From: Rapana venosa
Taxonomy: Eukaryota > Mollusca > Gastropoda > Neogastropoda > Muricidae
NCBI GenBank assembly: GCA_028751875.1
Contig: CM054153.1
Coordinates: 12,399,532 to 12,463,531, forward strand
Length of the DNA: 64,000 nt
Reading direction: 5' to 3'
The notes beneath the pieces were generated by a model that ran no database searches, had not been told where the DNA came from, and saw only the letters and a program-made list of their open reading frames with translations. Positions 1-10,797 of this stretch are shown here, one piece after another (positions within the stretch are counted from its first letter, which is position 1; each line of letters opens with the position of its first letter). The translations under genes and the position numbers were made by a program.

Positions 1-2156
1 GAGAAGACACTGTATGACACTAGGAACAATTGGTGCTGACGAACTGCGGTTCCTTTCCTCTTAAAAGTCATCGCCGATCACAAACACGGCATGGTTTCCT
101 CTTTTGACGGGAGCAACTGTACAACGTAAACGCTGTATGAACTCCGAGACAAAGGTCACTTGACCGAGATTCCAAGTTAGAGCACTTCTCCTTCACCGGA
201 AACATCCATGGAATGCAGATTTTTCCCATGTTATCATTCTATGAGTGGGTTATAGACTCTGGTTTCTTTGTCTTCCATCATCTGTGGAAACGTCTCAACT
301 GTAACGTTTTCTAAGACTGCATCATTAAAAGTGGTTGTACTGGTTTGTTCAATCTGTTTTATATCATTTTATTATGAATAGTTCTTTGTAAAAAGAGTCT
401 TTTTTCATTATTAAGGCATGAAATAATGTAAATCAATATTTAAGACAAGAAATTTTATTATTTTTAATGTAGTCACGGGACTTCGTGTTTGCCTTGCAAA
501 CCAAATCCAGCTACACTTTCTTTATTTTATAAAAACAGGACACTTACAGGGGTAGAAAATGTCATCAGAAGACATACACTTTGATTAAAGAAAGCAACTA
601 TTCCTGTGTGGGGTGAAATTTTAAAGCGCGATCTTAATAAAATAGATCTGGATGTGAACAGTTTGTCAGTTGCATCAAGAGACGAAAGCGCGATAGTTTC
701 CGGGGCCGACCATTCAGGATTTTAGGAATTTATATTATTTTCATGCATCACTGATGTTTTTCGTTTCTTCATTAATGTAATAACTAAATAACTATGTGTG
801 TTAAATACTGAATTTGATTTTCAAACTTTTAACAGTGTGAGACAGGTTACAAGAGTGATGGGTGACCCATGGATCAATGCCAGTGATCAATACACTTTTT
901 GCAATTGATATGTATAAATAATATTTAAATGAGTACACTTGTTTTATTTTTCTAAATGGGATTGTTTTATTTTCAGCTGTTTTATTCTTGACTCATATTT
1001 GCCATGTACATAGTAGATTTCTCAGTATTTTGTAGAGTTGGTTTCCACGTCTCAACTGTAACAGACTCCAAAATGAAAAAAATGTATCACTATCACAGTA
1101 TCAGTGGTTTCATTTCAAATCCTTTCTATTTCCTTAACTGTAATTGTTCTGGTGTCAGTTATGTTCATTTTGACTCATGTTTGCCATGTCTATGGTTGGT
1201 TTCAAGTTGTTTTGTAGACTTAGATTCCACGTCACAACTGTAACGGACTCCATGTCACAACTGTAACGTTTTGCTTTCATTACGTAATCAAATGCAATAA
1301 GCAGTATATTGTTCTGAACAGCTACAGTGTGCCTCTTGTGAGCAAGGATAAGAAGTACTTCATGCCTGACTTGAGCTGTATATTTCAATAATTATGGAGA
1401 CATGAGAATGTGAAGTTGCCGTGAGCATGGAGGACTAATGTGGATTCAGAAAACTGCAGAAAAAAGCACATTCATGATCATTTTGACAGTTTTTGTCATA
1501 TGGGAACATATTCTTCTTTGGTTTACAAGTAATTTATACCAGGTTTTAGAAAGCATGCTGTTTTTAAAGACCTCAAAGCTCTTTTTTTGGATTCCATGTC
1601 ACAACCGTAACACAGCAAAAAATTAAGTTTTTAATCATCTATTACAACAAGATGAATTGACTGATCATCTTTTCTATTTTAGAAAATGATGTATATTGAA
1701 ATGCTGTACTGTGTGACATAAAGACATGTATGTACAGTGAAATTAATTTTTGGGTCTCTATGTCACAGAAATAGCACATGTTTTTGAGAACAACCCATGT
1801 GTGTGTTGAGAGTGTGTGTGTGTACATACATAATGTGTGCTAATCATACAAGTAACAAATGCCCATGTCGCTTCACTCAGTCTCTTCTCAAGGACTTGTA
1901 CAGGAAAAGATACAGGTCAAAACTAAAGTACCTGATTAATTCCTAAGCAGGGAATATTTCTCTTAAAATAAATGAGTTGGGTACCTAAACTACCTTACCG
2001 GAGACTCAAACTCTTAAGTCAAGGACACATCCGTCCGTGATACATATAAATTCATCAGGTAACAACTTAACAAGCAAGTCCAATGCTCTGACCTCTGATT
2101 AATTCTGCCCCCTCCTCACATTCTTTCTTATGCTACATGGGTAATTTCTTCTTTTT

Positions 2157-2160
<4 letters not shown>
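1..2160. other. AT-rich non-coding DNA
   Basis: No gene, RNA or complete transposon is recognised here. The sequence is AT-rich and short open frames carry no recognisable domain. If the ALDH2-like first exon at 5058-5180 is real, this may lie within its first intron, because the gene runs leftwards and no second exon was found. A recurring CAACTGTAAC motif is listed separately. A poly(T)-poly(G) run sits at about 2150-2190, just right of this interval. Confidence 0.6.
990..1252. repeat. two diverged copies of an ~80-bp unit ending in a CAACTGTAAC motif
   Basis: 990-1070 and 1172-1252 share GACTCAT, TTGCCATGT, TTTTGTAGA and then CCACGTC(T/A)CAACTGTAAC followed by GACTCCA. The end motif also occurs near 291-305, 1251-1267 and, with one change, 1595-1611. 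This looks like an old local duplication within otherwise single-copy DNA. No function is evident. Confidence 0.55.
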
Positions 2161-2187
<27 letters not shown>

Positions 2188-2507
2188 GTGGGGGGAGAGG
2201 GGGAGGGGGGCTTGGTTTGTTGGGTTTTTTTCCCCTTGGCTAGAGCTGCAACAACAGTCCATGGTTCACCAACAAAGAAAGCTTTGTGTACGTGACCCAG
2301 TTTTGACCCAACATTTTTACATTAGGTATACCACTTACCAGGACCCCCATTCCAACTAACTTCCTGAATAATGTCTTAATATGACACTGGCACGCATGCC
2401 TTCTTTTGTTTGTTTTTTAGTTTTGTTCGTTGTTGTTTTTTTTTTAATTATCTGCCCTTCCAACCAGCACAAAATGCCCCACTGCCTGCGCAAGATACTT
2501 GTTGAAC

Positions 2508-3376
2508 ACCAGCCGCCATGGCGCAGTGGTTAGCGCCTTGGGTTACGGACTGGAAGGTCGCGGGTTCGATTCCCATAAGAGTCATAGGGATTTTTCGGAC
2601 TCCGGCCGGCTCCTACCCAGAGTGAGTGTGCTGTGGGCTCAGTGGGAAGACTGGGACCACACAGTCGAGCTTCATCCACTTAACGGATGCGAGTTTGAGA
2701 GTGTTGCTCAAATTACCTGTCCAACACTGCAGGTGTATGTATCTCTTGGGCCCGGTTGACGCCGGGATATATTATGATAGTAAGCGTAGAGTACAACCCT
2801 GTCAAGTAGTCTCAAAGCATATGCACTTCCACAGCAGCATAATTGCATCATCCTCATTGTCATTGATCATCATGCATTTAAAAAAATTGCCTCTGATTCG
2901 GTGGTCCCAGTTTCTCTGGTCTCAAGGTGACCTCAGATTCGGTTTGCCCATACACTTCTGTGCCTGTGGTGAGTTTGTGTCAAAGCCTTTGGGGTTGGAG
3001 GTTCGCGGGGGACGGTCGTTGGAGGGACGTTGTGGTGGTTGCCACCTCGGGTGGGCAACTCACTCAGTCTGGCTCCGTGACTGAGCTAATACTGTCGTTA
3101 GTAGGGGGCTTAGTAGGTGGTGTCCTGCGTATGTTAGCTCAGAACAGGCACCACTGAACACCACCAAAGTGACCCAGCAGCAGTGCAGGGCCCCTCTGGC
3201 TGGTGGCCCCACGGCGGCCTGATAGTGATTGGCTCCCTGTGGACCTCCGACTCTGAGGATGAGACATAGCAAATCTGGGTGTGGTTGTGGTGGGGAGATT
3301 GGAATGAGCGGCGTGGGAACAGCAGGACGGGGGACGTCACAGAAGATGAGGCAGCAAAAAAAAAAAAAAAAAAAAG
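2508..3376 (+). mobile_element. family G long tRNA-headed retroelement with TSD and poly(A)
   Basis: The 5' end is tRNA-like, with an A box TGGCGCAGTGG at 2519-2529 and a B box GGTTCGATTCC at 2563-2573. The element ends in an ~18-bp poly(A). It is flanked by a 16-bp direct repeat, AAGATACTTGTTGAAC, at 2492-2507 and 3375-3390 (the first two bases merge with the poly(A)). This is the target-site duplication expected of LINE-mobilised retroposition. At ~870 bp it is long for a SINE, and the part after about 2800 is unrelated to tRNA. It may be a composite of a SINE head and another transcript or LINE 3' region. The open frames inside it (for example 2626-3084) resemble no known protein. Confidence 0.8.
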
Positions 3377-3440
3377 ATACTTGTTGAACTACATTGATCA
3401 ATTGATACATTCACACAAAGGACTATGGTGTATACTATTA

Positions 3441-3605
3441 GAGGCTCATCCGAAGGACTTTTTTAGGGGAGTGGAGTCAGTACTGATGGTAACTCTAGGG
3501 AAAAAAATTCCCTTGAATGGGAGCCTTTGTGGTGGCTTAAACCCTGGCCGTCAATCACAAGCGCAATGCTCTAACCACTATGGCACTAGGCCATCCTGCC
3601 CCTGC
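3441..3605 (-). mobile_element. SINE family B head, inverted relative to its tail
   Basis: Read on the minus strand, this has the B-family head: a GGATGGCCTAGTG...GTTAGAGC A-box region, a degenerate B-box region, the ACTGACTCCACT stretch and the core GTCCTTCGGATGAG. It lies 80 bp from a plus-strand B tail (3688-3825). The two halves therefore point in opposite directions, as if the copy had been inverted internally or two truncated copies had landed side by side. Confidence 0.6.
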
Positions 3606-3687
3606 GCTTTGTTTAAAATCCTCTGGAGCTGGAGTATGGTTGTCTATAGAGTATAGTACAAAGCAAGATACTTCAAAACTTTTGCTT

Positions 3688-3825
3688 TTCGAAAGAGTAG
3701 GCCATTGTGTCCCGGTGGGAACAGATGACAGAATTTTTAAAACCTCATACACACGGGGACTGGACGTAAAAAAGCATGTCAGTGCTTATTCCATTATCCT
3801 AAATATAAAAGAATTTAGCACTTAC
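3688..3825 (+). mobile_element. SINE family B 3' half
   Basis: It carries the diagnostic B tail blocks in order: GAAAGAGTAGGCCATTGTGT, GGTGGGAACAGATGACAGAA, ACACGGGGACTGGA, GTGCTTATTCCATTATCC, then an A-rich end. The same blocks occur in the near-complete copies at 16784-17150 and 37978-38325. Confidence 0.75.
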
Positions 3826-3829
3826 CTGC

Positions 3830-4440
3830 TAACTTATCATCCAGTGTGTTGTTACTGACTCAGTCAGTGATTCCATGACCATTGCCAGTGTTCAGTGGGA
3901 TTATAAGCAAAAGAAAATGTATTATATGATGAATATAACCAGGCCCAGAGTGTTATTAAGTTTAGTTAGGGAAACACTATTTTGGACATGTTCTCCCACA
4001 TCAATCTTTTTCCCCATATGAAACAAGATGTGGACAGGAATGAAGGCTTTTTTTTTTCTTTCTTTTTAGTTCGGGTATACATGCGAGCTGAATAATTTCA
4101 CATTCATTTGTGCTCTGTAGTACTTGTAAGCACTAGCTCAGTAGCTGTATATTCTTCCTACTGATTCAGTAATTTCATACTGTGCTTCTAATACAGTAAT
4201 AGTCATAAGTTTCTATGAGTAACAACAGTACGTACAGTATAGATCTAGGTCTCAACTCAAGGCTATCTCTGATATTAATTATCTGTATATAGTTCTCTTG
4301 GCCTTTCATTATGTTGTCAGTGTTGTGGCAAGGACATGCGTCTTGAGCAACTGACTATGAATTAGATTACACAGTGACAAGAGATTGACAATGACAGCAC
4401 ACTGAGCACAGACAGGAAGAGTGAATGAGACAGAGAGTGT
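3830..4440. other. no recognisable feature
   Basis: AT-rich sequence between the B tail and a GT-rich microsatellite. No open frame with a recognisable domain, no SINE block and no splice-flanked exon was seen. Confidence 0.55.
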
Positions 4441-4476
4441 GTGTATGTGTCTCTGTCTGTATGAGTTAACAGAGTG

Positions 4477-4665
4477 AGTGTGTGTGTGTGTGTATGTGTG
4501 CGTGCACACGTGCGTGCGTGCATGCATGCCTGTGTGTGTGTGTGTGTGCGCGCGCGCGCGCGCGTGTGCATGCATGCCTGTGTGTGTGCATGCGTGCGTG
4601 TGTGTGTGCATGCATGGACACACACATGCTGTGATAAACACACACACACGCTGCGCGCGCGCATG
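4477..4665. repeat. compound GT/GC/CA microsatellite
   Basis: Alternating purine-pyrimidine DNA: (TG)n, a GCGCGCGCGCGCGC run near 4548-4564, GCATGCATGC steps and (CA)n at the right. Such alternation favours Z-DNA. The Cys/Val- and His/Thr-rich frames across it are repeat translations. Confidence 0.9.
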
Positions 4666-5057
4666 CATGTTTTTAAGCATAGGTTGACACATATAACGAC
4701 TGTATCTGGGGTTAAATGAGGCTGTTTTGTTGCTGACTATCGTTGTTTTGGCCTACCTTTTTTCATCAGTATGTCAACTTGAAAAAAAACAACTTGAAAA
4801 AGACAACAAAAGATACAGATCTAGCCGCAGTTCTGTAAGCACACTTACTAGCAGGACAACTTTTTCTTCCACTCTATTTTTGTCCCCTTGGCTAAAAAAT
4901 TCTTCCTACCCATTCAAGCAGTTCTTCTTCGATGGACTTCTGTGCTCACAGCTGAGAAAGTAGCCTAGCAGAAGTTTGCCCTCGAAAACAAAATCAAAAT
5001 ATTGCATTCGACAGCACTCAAAAACAAAAAGTCTCGAAAACTTGTTTGCGTCCTCAC

Positions 5058-5180
5058 CTTAGTATACTTGATATCAGGGTTTGTTGTCGGCTGTGGAACG
5101 GCAGCAACCGACATGCAACGAATCGTCTGCTGCAGCAGAGTTCTAGCAGAAAGCGTTCGGGATCTCACTAAAGCAGCCAT
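5058..5180 (-). CDS. ALDH2-like mitochondrial aldehyde dehydrogenase, first coding exon
   Basis: Forty-one codons start with ATG at 5180 in a good context (ACCAACATGG). Residues 1-30 form a typical mitochondrial presequence: Arg, Ser, Thr and Leu rich, with no acidic residue, and an RCMS segment like a processing site. Residues 31-41 (PTTNPDIKYTK) match the segment just before the LFINNEW-type strand at the start of mature ALDH1/ALDH2 enzymes. The codon for Lys41 ends exactly at a consensus donor, AAG|GTGAGG (intron from 5057 downward), in phase 0. The enzyme oxidises aldehydes to acids with NAD+ in the matrix. The catalytic exons are not in the window, so intron 1 exceeds 5 kb. The exon call is firm; the ALDH2 (rather than ALDH1-like) assignment is inferred from 11 residues and the presequence. 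Confidence 0.68.
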
Positions 5181-5238
5181 GTTGGTAGGTCAACTGTGGT
5201 GTGGCGCAAGGTGTGTGTGTGTACGCGCGCCGTTTCAG

Positions 5239-5246
5239 CTTTTATA
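5239..5246 (-). promoter_or_regulatory. TATA box for the ALDH2-like gene
   Basis: TATAAAAG on the minus strand, 59-66 bp upstream of the ATG at 5180. A start site about 30 bp downstream (near 5215) would leave a 5'UTR of roughly 30-35 nt. The spacing supports 5180 as the true start codon. A short GC-rich alternating tract (5221-5231) lies between them. Confidence 0.55.
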
Positions 5247-5249
5247 CCC

Positions 5250-5880
5250 AACCGGTGCTTAGGCACTACTTGTGCTGCTCTGTATGAAAATCTGTTCTGT
5301 ACTGTGTTTGCTTAGGTGCAAAACTTATTTTTCGCTCGCTGTGCTTTTTGACTGCAGTCGGTTTTGTGATTCGTCTTTTGCAAGCAATGCGTGCGGGATT
5401 TTTGTCACTCGCTTTCAAATCAAACATTTCGTCGATTTATATTATTCTATTCTGTACTACCTGTTTATTTCCTGTATATGGGGTAAAATCTACAAGAAAA
5501 GATAACCCTATCCCTTTTAGAGATGAGAGAGAGAGAGGTGGGGGGTGGGGAATTTCTTCAAAGATCTTCTTCTCTTTCTTCTTAGTTCTTTCTTCTTTCA
5601 TAGTTTGTCCCATCCACAGAGGTATATAAGTTTCCATTGTCCTATAGCTTTGTTTCTAAAGTAAAACAACAACAAAAACATACAAAACAAAAACATGACC
5701 GTGAAAAATTTTGAAGGGGTATGAAAACGAAAAACCACCCAAGTTAACAGCAATTAGACTACCAACTGAAGCGTTAGGCTAAGTGGAAGAAGAATAAGGT
5801 GTGATGTAGCCCGAGTGTGACTTGACCTAGTTACGGGATTGCATGATTGTTTGGTAGCAGACATGTGCAATCAATATAAT
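5250..5880. other. region upstream of the ALDH2-like exon, no gene seen
   Basis: Single-copy-looking DNA that would hold distal promoter elements of the minus-strand gene. There is a short GA tract at 5525-5537 and a poly(C) run at 5884-5900. No conserved block was recognised. Confidence 0.45.
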
Positions 5881-6389
5881 AACTCCCCCCCCCCCCCCCC
5901 TCCTCCTCCTGTCCCACCCCCGTACCACATTCCTCTTTTTTCTCCCCCTCCGATTTTCAACCTATCATTAATATCCTGTCCTCATAGTTGAACTAGGCCT
6001 AGTTATAGCCCTTTTTCTTTGGGGTAGGGGTGAGGGTTTTTTGCTGTTGTTGTTGTTGGTTGGGGGGGGGGGGGGGGGGGTGGTTTGGTTTGGTTGGAGT
6101 TTTTGTCCACCCTCTTCTCTTAACCTTTTTTTCCCCCCATTTCTCAATTTATGTGTTTGCTTTTTTGTTTGGTTGGGTGTTTTGGGGTGGGTTTTTTTTA
6201 AAGCCAAAACGAAAATGTATAAATAGTTAAACAACAACAACAACCACTGTTTTTGCCGATCAGTTTTACTGTTCCCATAAACGTAAATTGTGAGCCGCTT
6301 TAATAACTTGTATTTTCAACTCAACATTATCGAAATTGACACTCCGGTAAGAAATGTGGACCCCCCTCCCCAAATCCATACACCTCTTT

Positions 6390-6412
6390 TTATCATCATC
6401 ATCATCATCATC

Positions 6413-6445
<33 letters not shown>

Positions 6446-6572
6446 GGTGGTGGTGGTTAGAAGTAGTAATAGTAGCAGCAGCAGTAGTAGTAGCAGCAGC
6501 AGCAGCAGCAGTAGTAATAGCAGCAGCAGCAACAGCAGCAGCAGTGGTAGTAGTAGTAGTAGTAGTAAGTAG
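6390..6572. repeat. compound trinucleotide array (ATC, AGT, GGT, AGC)
   Basis: Blocks of (ATC)n, (AGT)n, (GGT)n and (AGC)n follow one another. Frames across it give poly-Ser, poly-Val, poly-Leu or poly-Thr and are not genes. Confidence 0.9.
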
Positions 6573-6647
6573 TAAAGGCTTACAGCAATGGCTTTTTAAA
6601 TGGACAAGAAAACGGGCTATCAGCATAAGCAAAAACTAAGTCAAACA

Positions 6648-6728
<81 letters not shown>

Positions 6729-6732
6729 GTCT

Positions 6733-6788
<56 letters not shown>

Positions 6789-6830
6789 CTCTCCTCTCCT
6801 CTCCTCTCCTCTCTTCTCTTCTCCTCATGC
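6648..6830. repeat. (CT)n polypyrimidine tract
   Basis: About 180 bp of (CT)n with TTC, CGT and CCTCT interruptions, ending in (CTCCT)n-like steps at 6787-6815. One strand is almost pure pyrimidine. Confidence 0.9.
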
Positions 6831-7396
6831 CCATTTTCTTGTCCAATTCCATAGGTTTTATCGTAGATGTTGTTCTTATTGCAGTTAGAGATGAGATTAT
6901 TAGTACCATTATAAGCGATATTGTTTTAGTTTGATAGTCCAGTTGATCATGGGCTTTTGATTTTTGTATTGCATAGGGGTTTTACTTGTTTGAATTATTG
7001 TTTCTTTATTATTACTTTTCTATTTGATTGAATGTGTTTTTGCCCTTCCCCTTTGATACTTCACCCCCCCCCCCCCCTACCCCCATCCTTTCCAATACTT
7101 TTCTGTTATTATCGTTTTGTTGTCTCATGATGATGGGGATTATTAATAAATATATGTTGTCTCATGGTGATGGGTGATTGTTGTTATTATTGTATCTATT
7201 ATAATTATCATTGTCTTATTTCACTTATTTTGCTTGCTTGATAGTTATTGTGTGAATATATTACCTTAAAAAAGCGTTAGTTGAAGAGTATGAGCGCATA
7301 TGAGCACACGTTTGCTTGGGTGGAGGAGGAGAGGAGGGATGCAATTGCAGGCAATATTTTCAGTAATGATGCAATGACGCAATGAATGCTTTACCT

Positions 7397-7398
<2 letters not shown>

Positions 7399-7470
<72 letters not shown>
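7399..7470. repeat. (GT)n microsatellite
   Basis: About 72 bp of uninterrupted GT followed by a GC-alternating and TATG-rich edge up to 7525. Confidence 0.95.
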
Positions 7471-7472
<2 letters not shown>

Positions 7473-7645
7473 ACGCGTGCGCGCATGTGTGCATGAGTAC
7501 GTGTGTGCGTGTGTATGTGTATATTATGTGTATAATTTTTATTTTCCAATGTATTATTTTATCGATCTTCCTCTTTTTACTGGTTCAATTTATTGGTAAA
7601 GGTTGCAATAATGAACTATTTCAGTATAATCATTAAGAAATTTGT

Positions 7646-7732
7646 TCTTAGATAGATGGCTTGATGAAAAAAAGCAAATGCATTGCTTATTCAATGTACC
7701 ATCTGGAAATAAAAATTTGACTTGACTTGACG
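7646..7732 (+). mobile_element. family I retroelement 3' end with (TTGAC)n tail
   Basis: It contains AGATAGATGGCTTGATGAAA, AAGCAAATGCATTGCTTATT and AATGTACCA(T/C)CTGGAAATAAAA, then TTGACTTGACTTGAC. The same blocks recur at 13439-13536 and, more weakly, at 57486-57570. The pentanucleotide tail marks the 3' end of a LINE- or SINE-like retroposon. Confidence 0.65.
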
Positions 7733-7829
7733 TACACACATAAAGTTGTACACTTCAGCAGGGTGATGGGGTTTGGGCTGTTGAGGGCAGAGACAAAAAT
7801 GAAATGGAATAAGAGGGGAGAATCTTACA

Positions 7830-8335
7830 TTTGAAATAAATGTCTTGAGGCCGGATTTAAAAGCGTCATAAGAAGGCTTTCAGCGAAGGGAGAGAGGGAG
7901 GTCATTTCAGATCGGTGGACCAGAAACAGAGAAAGAGAGGTGGCCAGCGGTGGACTAGTTGAATCTAGGTATTGTTAAGCACAAGGTATCTGCAGCAAGT
8001 GGAGGGAACGAGAAGGAGTGTACAAGTGAAGACATTCACAGAGGTAGGGGGGTGCTGTTTTGTGGAGACTTTGTAACAGAGGGTACTGATCTTATAGTTT
8101 ACTCTCTCTGGCACAGGCAGCCAGTGGAGAGATCGCAAGAGAGGAGTAATGTACTCAGATTTGCTTCTTTCTGAGGACTAGGCGAGCTGCAGAGTTTTGT
8201 ATACGTTGAAGGGAGTGGATAGGTGATGCTGGCAGACCAGCCAGAAGAGAACTGCAATAGTCCAGACGTGAGAGAATTTGAGGCGTGACTAGTTTGGATG
8301 TTGCATCTTCCAACTGCACTGATGCGCCGCAATTG
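7830..8335 (+). mobile_element. degenerate dispersed repeat, retroelement-like
   Basis: Ordered blocks (AGCCAGTGGAGAGAT, GAGCTGCAGAGTTTTGTA, a GGCAGACCAGCC segment, CTGCAATAGTCCAGACG) resemble a repeat type found in many animal genomes. This is recalled from general experience and not verified. There is no intact coding frame. The element class could not be assigned. Confidence 0.4.
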
Positions 8336-8417
8336 ATAGTAACACGACTGGCAGGTTTAAGTGATTAATATTTGCAATATTTGCATGGAGAGAGAGAGAG
8401 ACAATGACAATGACAAT

Positions 8418-8492
8418 GACAAATTCTTTTATTTCGAGGATAATGAATAAGCACACATGTGCCTCTTTACATCCAGTCCCCGCCCGTTAGGG
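8418..8492 (-). mobile_element. SINE family B 3' tail fragment
   Basis: Minus-strand match to the B tail: the AATAAGCAC, ACATCCAGTCCC and TTTATTTCGAGGATAA blocks seen from this side. It is truncated after ~75 bp. Confidence 0.6.
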
Positions 8493-8989
8493 ATACATCT
8501 TAATAATAATAACCCAATACTTATACAGTCTCACAATAAAAACAAGGGGAAATAACCCTTTTCAAAACAGCTCCCCCCCAACAACCCTCCCCCCCCCCCC
8601 AAGCAAGCAATTAAAAGAAAATCCTAAGAATACCCCACCCCTACCCCCCACCCCCAAAAAAACCCTAACCAAAACAAACAAACAAACAAACAAAAGAGAA
8701 GGAAAAACCAAACCAACAAAAGATGATAAAAAAGAGAAAAACAGACAAACAACAACAACAAGAACAAGAGCAACAACAAAGCCAAGAAAAATAACACAAC
8801 CAAACTTAATAAGTCATAAAGATAAACATCTACACATTGTCAAATGGTACACATACTTGTTACACATAATTGTAAGATATTGAAATAGGGCACTCATTAA
8901 AACTTAAGTACAGAGGCAAGTCCAATAACGTATTGAAAATTATAAAAATATGAATCCTTCATCAGGATATACTATGACTATAAGCAGGA

Positions 8990-9000
8990 CGATAAAAGGT

Positions 9001-9034
<34 letters not shown>

Positions 9035-9416
9035 CAGAGAGACAGAGAGTGTGTGTGTGTGTGTATTTCAGAGATAATATCCAATATACAAATCCCGAAA
9101 CAGTATGCGATCCCATCAACACTCATTTTAGATTATACTCGTTTCAAATTATATGTCAGGATAATGAAATAAATTTAATACCCATACATCCACTCAATAA
9201 AAACAAGAAACAAACCAAGAAGAAATTTAAAACTATACTAAATATATGATTCTCAAAACAGTACACGATCACCTTCAACACTTAGTTTGATTACTCATAC
9301 AAATTTTATGTCATGATAATCAAATAAATTCAATACCCATACTCTCACACAATAAAAACAAGGAGGGAAAGAAAGAAGGAAAAACAAAACCCAGCCAAAT
9401 CTATAAGGTCATAGTG

Positions 9417-9493
<77 letters not shown>

Positions 9494-9730
9494 GGGGAGG
9501 GAGGAGAGAGAGTGTGTGTGTGTGTGTGTGTGTGTTTCAGGGATAACACTAAATATATATATAATTCTCAAAACAGTGCACGATCACCGTCAACCCTTAT
9601 TTTGATTATACTCATGCAGGTTATATGTCATGATAATGAAATAAACTCAATACCCGTGTACTCACACAATAAAACAAGGAAGAAGAGAAAGGGGGGGATA
9701 AAAACCAAATCTATAAGGTCAGGGAGAGAG

Positions 9731-9810
<80 letters not shown>

Positions 9811-10143
9811 TGTGTGTGTGTGTGTGTGTGTGTTTTAAGGATAATACTAAATATATAATTCTCAAGACAGCACAGGATCACCATCAAAATTGTTTTCGAA
9901 TATACTCGTACAAAATGAATGTCATGAAAAAGAAATAAGCCCAATACCAATACACTCTTACAATAAGGAGAAAAAATCACTTAAGTCATAAAATGAACAT
10001 CTATACATTGTAAGTAAGAGAGAGAGAGAGATAGGGGGGAGGAAGAAATGAGAGAGAGTGGGAGAGGGAGGGAGGATGGAGTGTGTGTGTGTTGTGTGTG
10101 TGTGTGTGTGTGTGTGCGTGCGTGCGTGGTGGTGGTGCGTGGT

Positions 10144-10226
<83 letters not shown>

Positions 10227-10400
10227 TAATGCTTTTTGTTTGTAAACAAACAAACAAGAACGACATAGAAAAAAATACTGGAAATGATTCTCAACAGCAC
10301 ATCATCACTGTCAACACTCTTTTTCATTATACTCGTACAGATTAACACATATTATTGTTATGATAGATATATTTCTTATAACTATAGTGTAATAAAAGAT
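8990..10400 (+). repeat. ~300-bp satellite whose monomers each carry a GA/GT tract
   Basis: Related monomers begin near 9071, 9234, 9541, 9839 and 10225 with GATAAT(A)CTAAATATAT-like sequence. They then share ATTCTCAAAACAGT, GATCACC, TCAACACT, ATTATACTCGTACA, TATGTCATGATAATGAAATA, CAATACCCATAC and CACAATAAAAACAAGGA. Most end in CCAAATCTATAAGGTCA followed by (GA)n(GT)n and TTTCAGG. A diverged partial unit lies before 8990. The GA tracts are 40-90 bp and the GT tract reaches ~80 bp near 10150-10220. The array appears to have amplified with its microsatellite inside the monomer. Confidence 0.8.
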
Positions 10401-10504
10401 TAAAAAAAAGAAAGAAGAAGAAAAGAAAAAGAAAGAAAAAAAGAAGAAAAAAGTTTTCTCTTTGGTAAACTCACTTATTCAACAACAATGAAAATTTGAA
10501 AAAG

Positions 10505-10722
10505 GGGAAGAGAGAGAGAGAGAGAGAGAGAGGAAAGAGAGAGAGAGAGAGAGGGGGGGGGGGGGACACACACGCGCGCGCATGCACCTACATACAAACA
10601 CACACACTCACGCACGCGCGCGCGTGCGCACACACACCTTTGAGGGCAGGATGAAAAACAAGTTTGTAAGCTTACTCTTTTACCCTCAATAAAGATCATT
10701 TTGACTTGACTTGACTTGACTT

Positions 10723-10795
<73 letters not shown>
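10505..10795. repeat. GA and CA/GC tracts with a (TTGAC)n retroposon tail between them
   Basis: (GA)n and poly(G) at 10509-10565, CA/CG alternation at 10566-10637, a short 3' end reading CCTCAATAAAGATCATTTTG then (ACTTG)n at 10684-10722, and (GA)n at 10725-10794. The AATAAA plus (TTGAC)n end matches the retroposon tails elsewhere in the window. Confidence 0.75.

Positions 10796-10797
<2 letters not shown>

Noticed and set aside
2626..3084. 152-codon open frame inside the 870-bp retroelement
   Set aside because: It begins in the SINE body and has no domain. There is no evidence of coding constraint.
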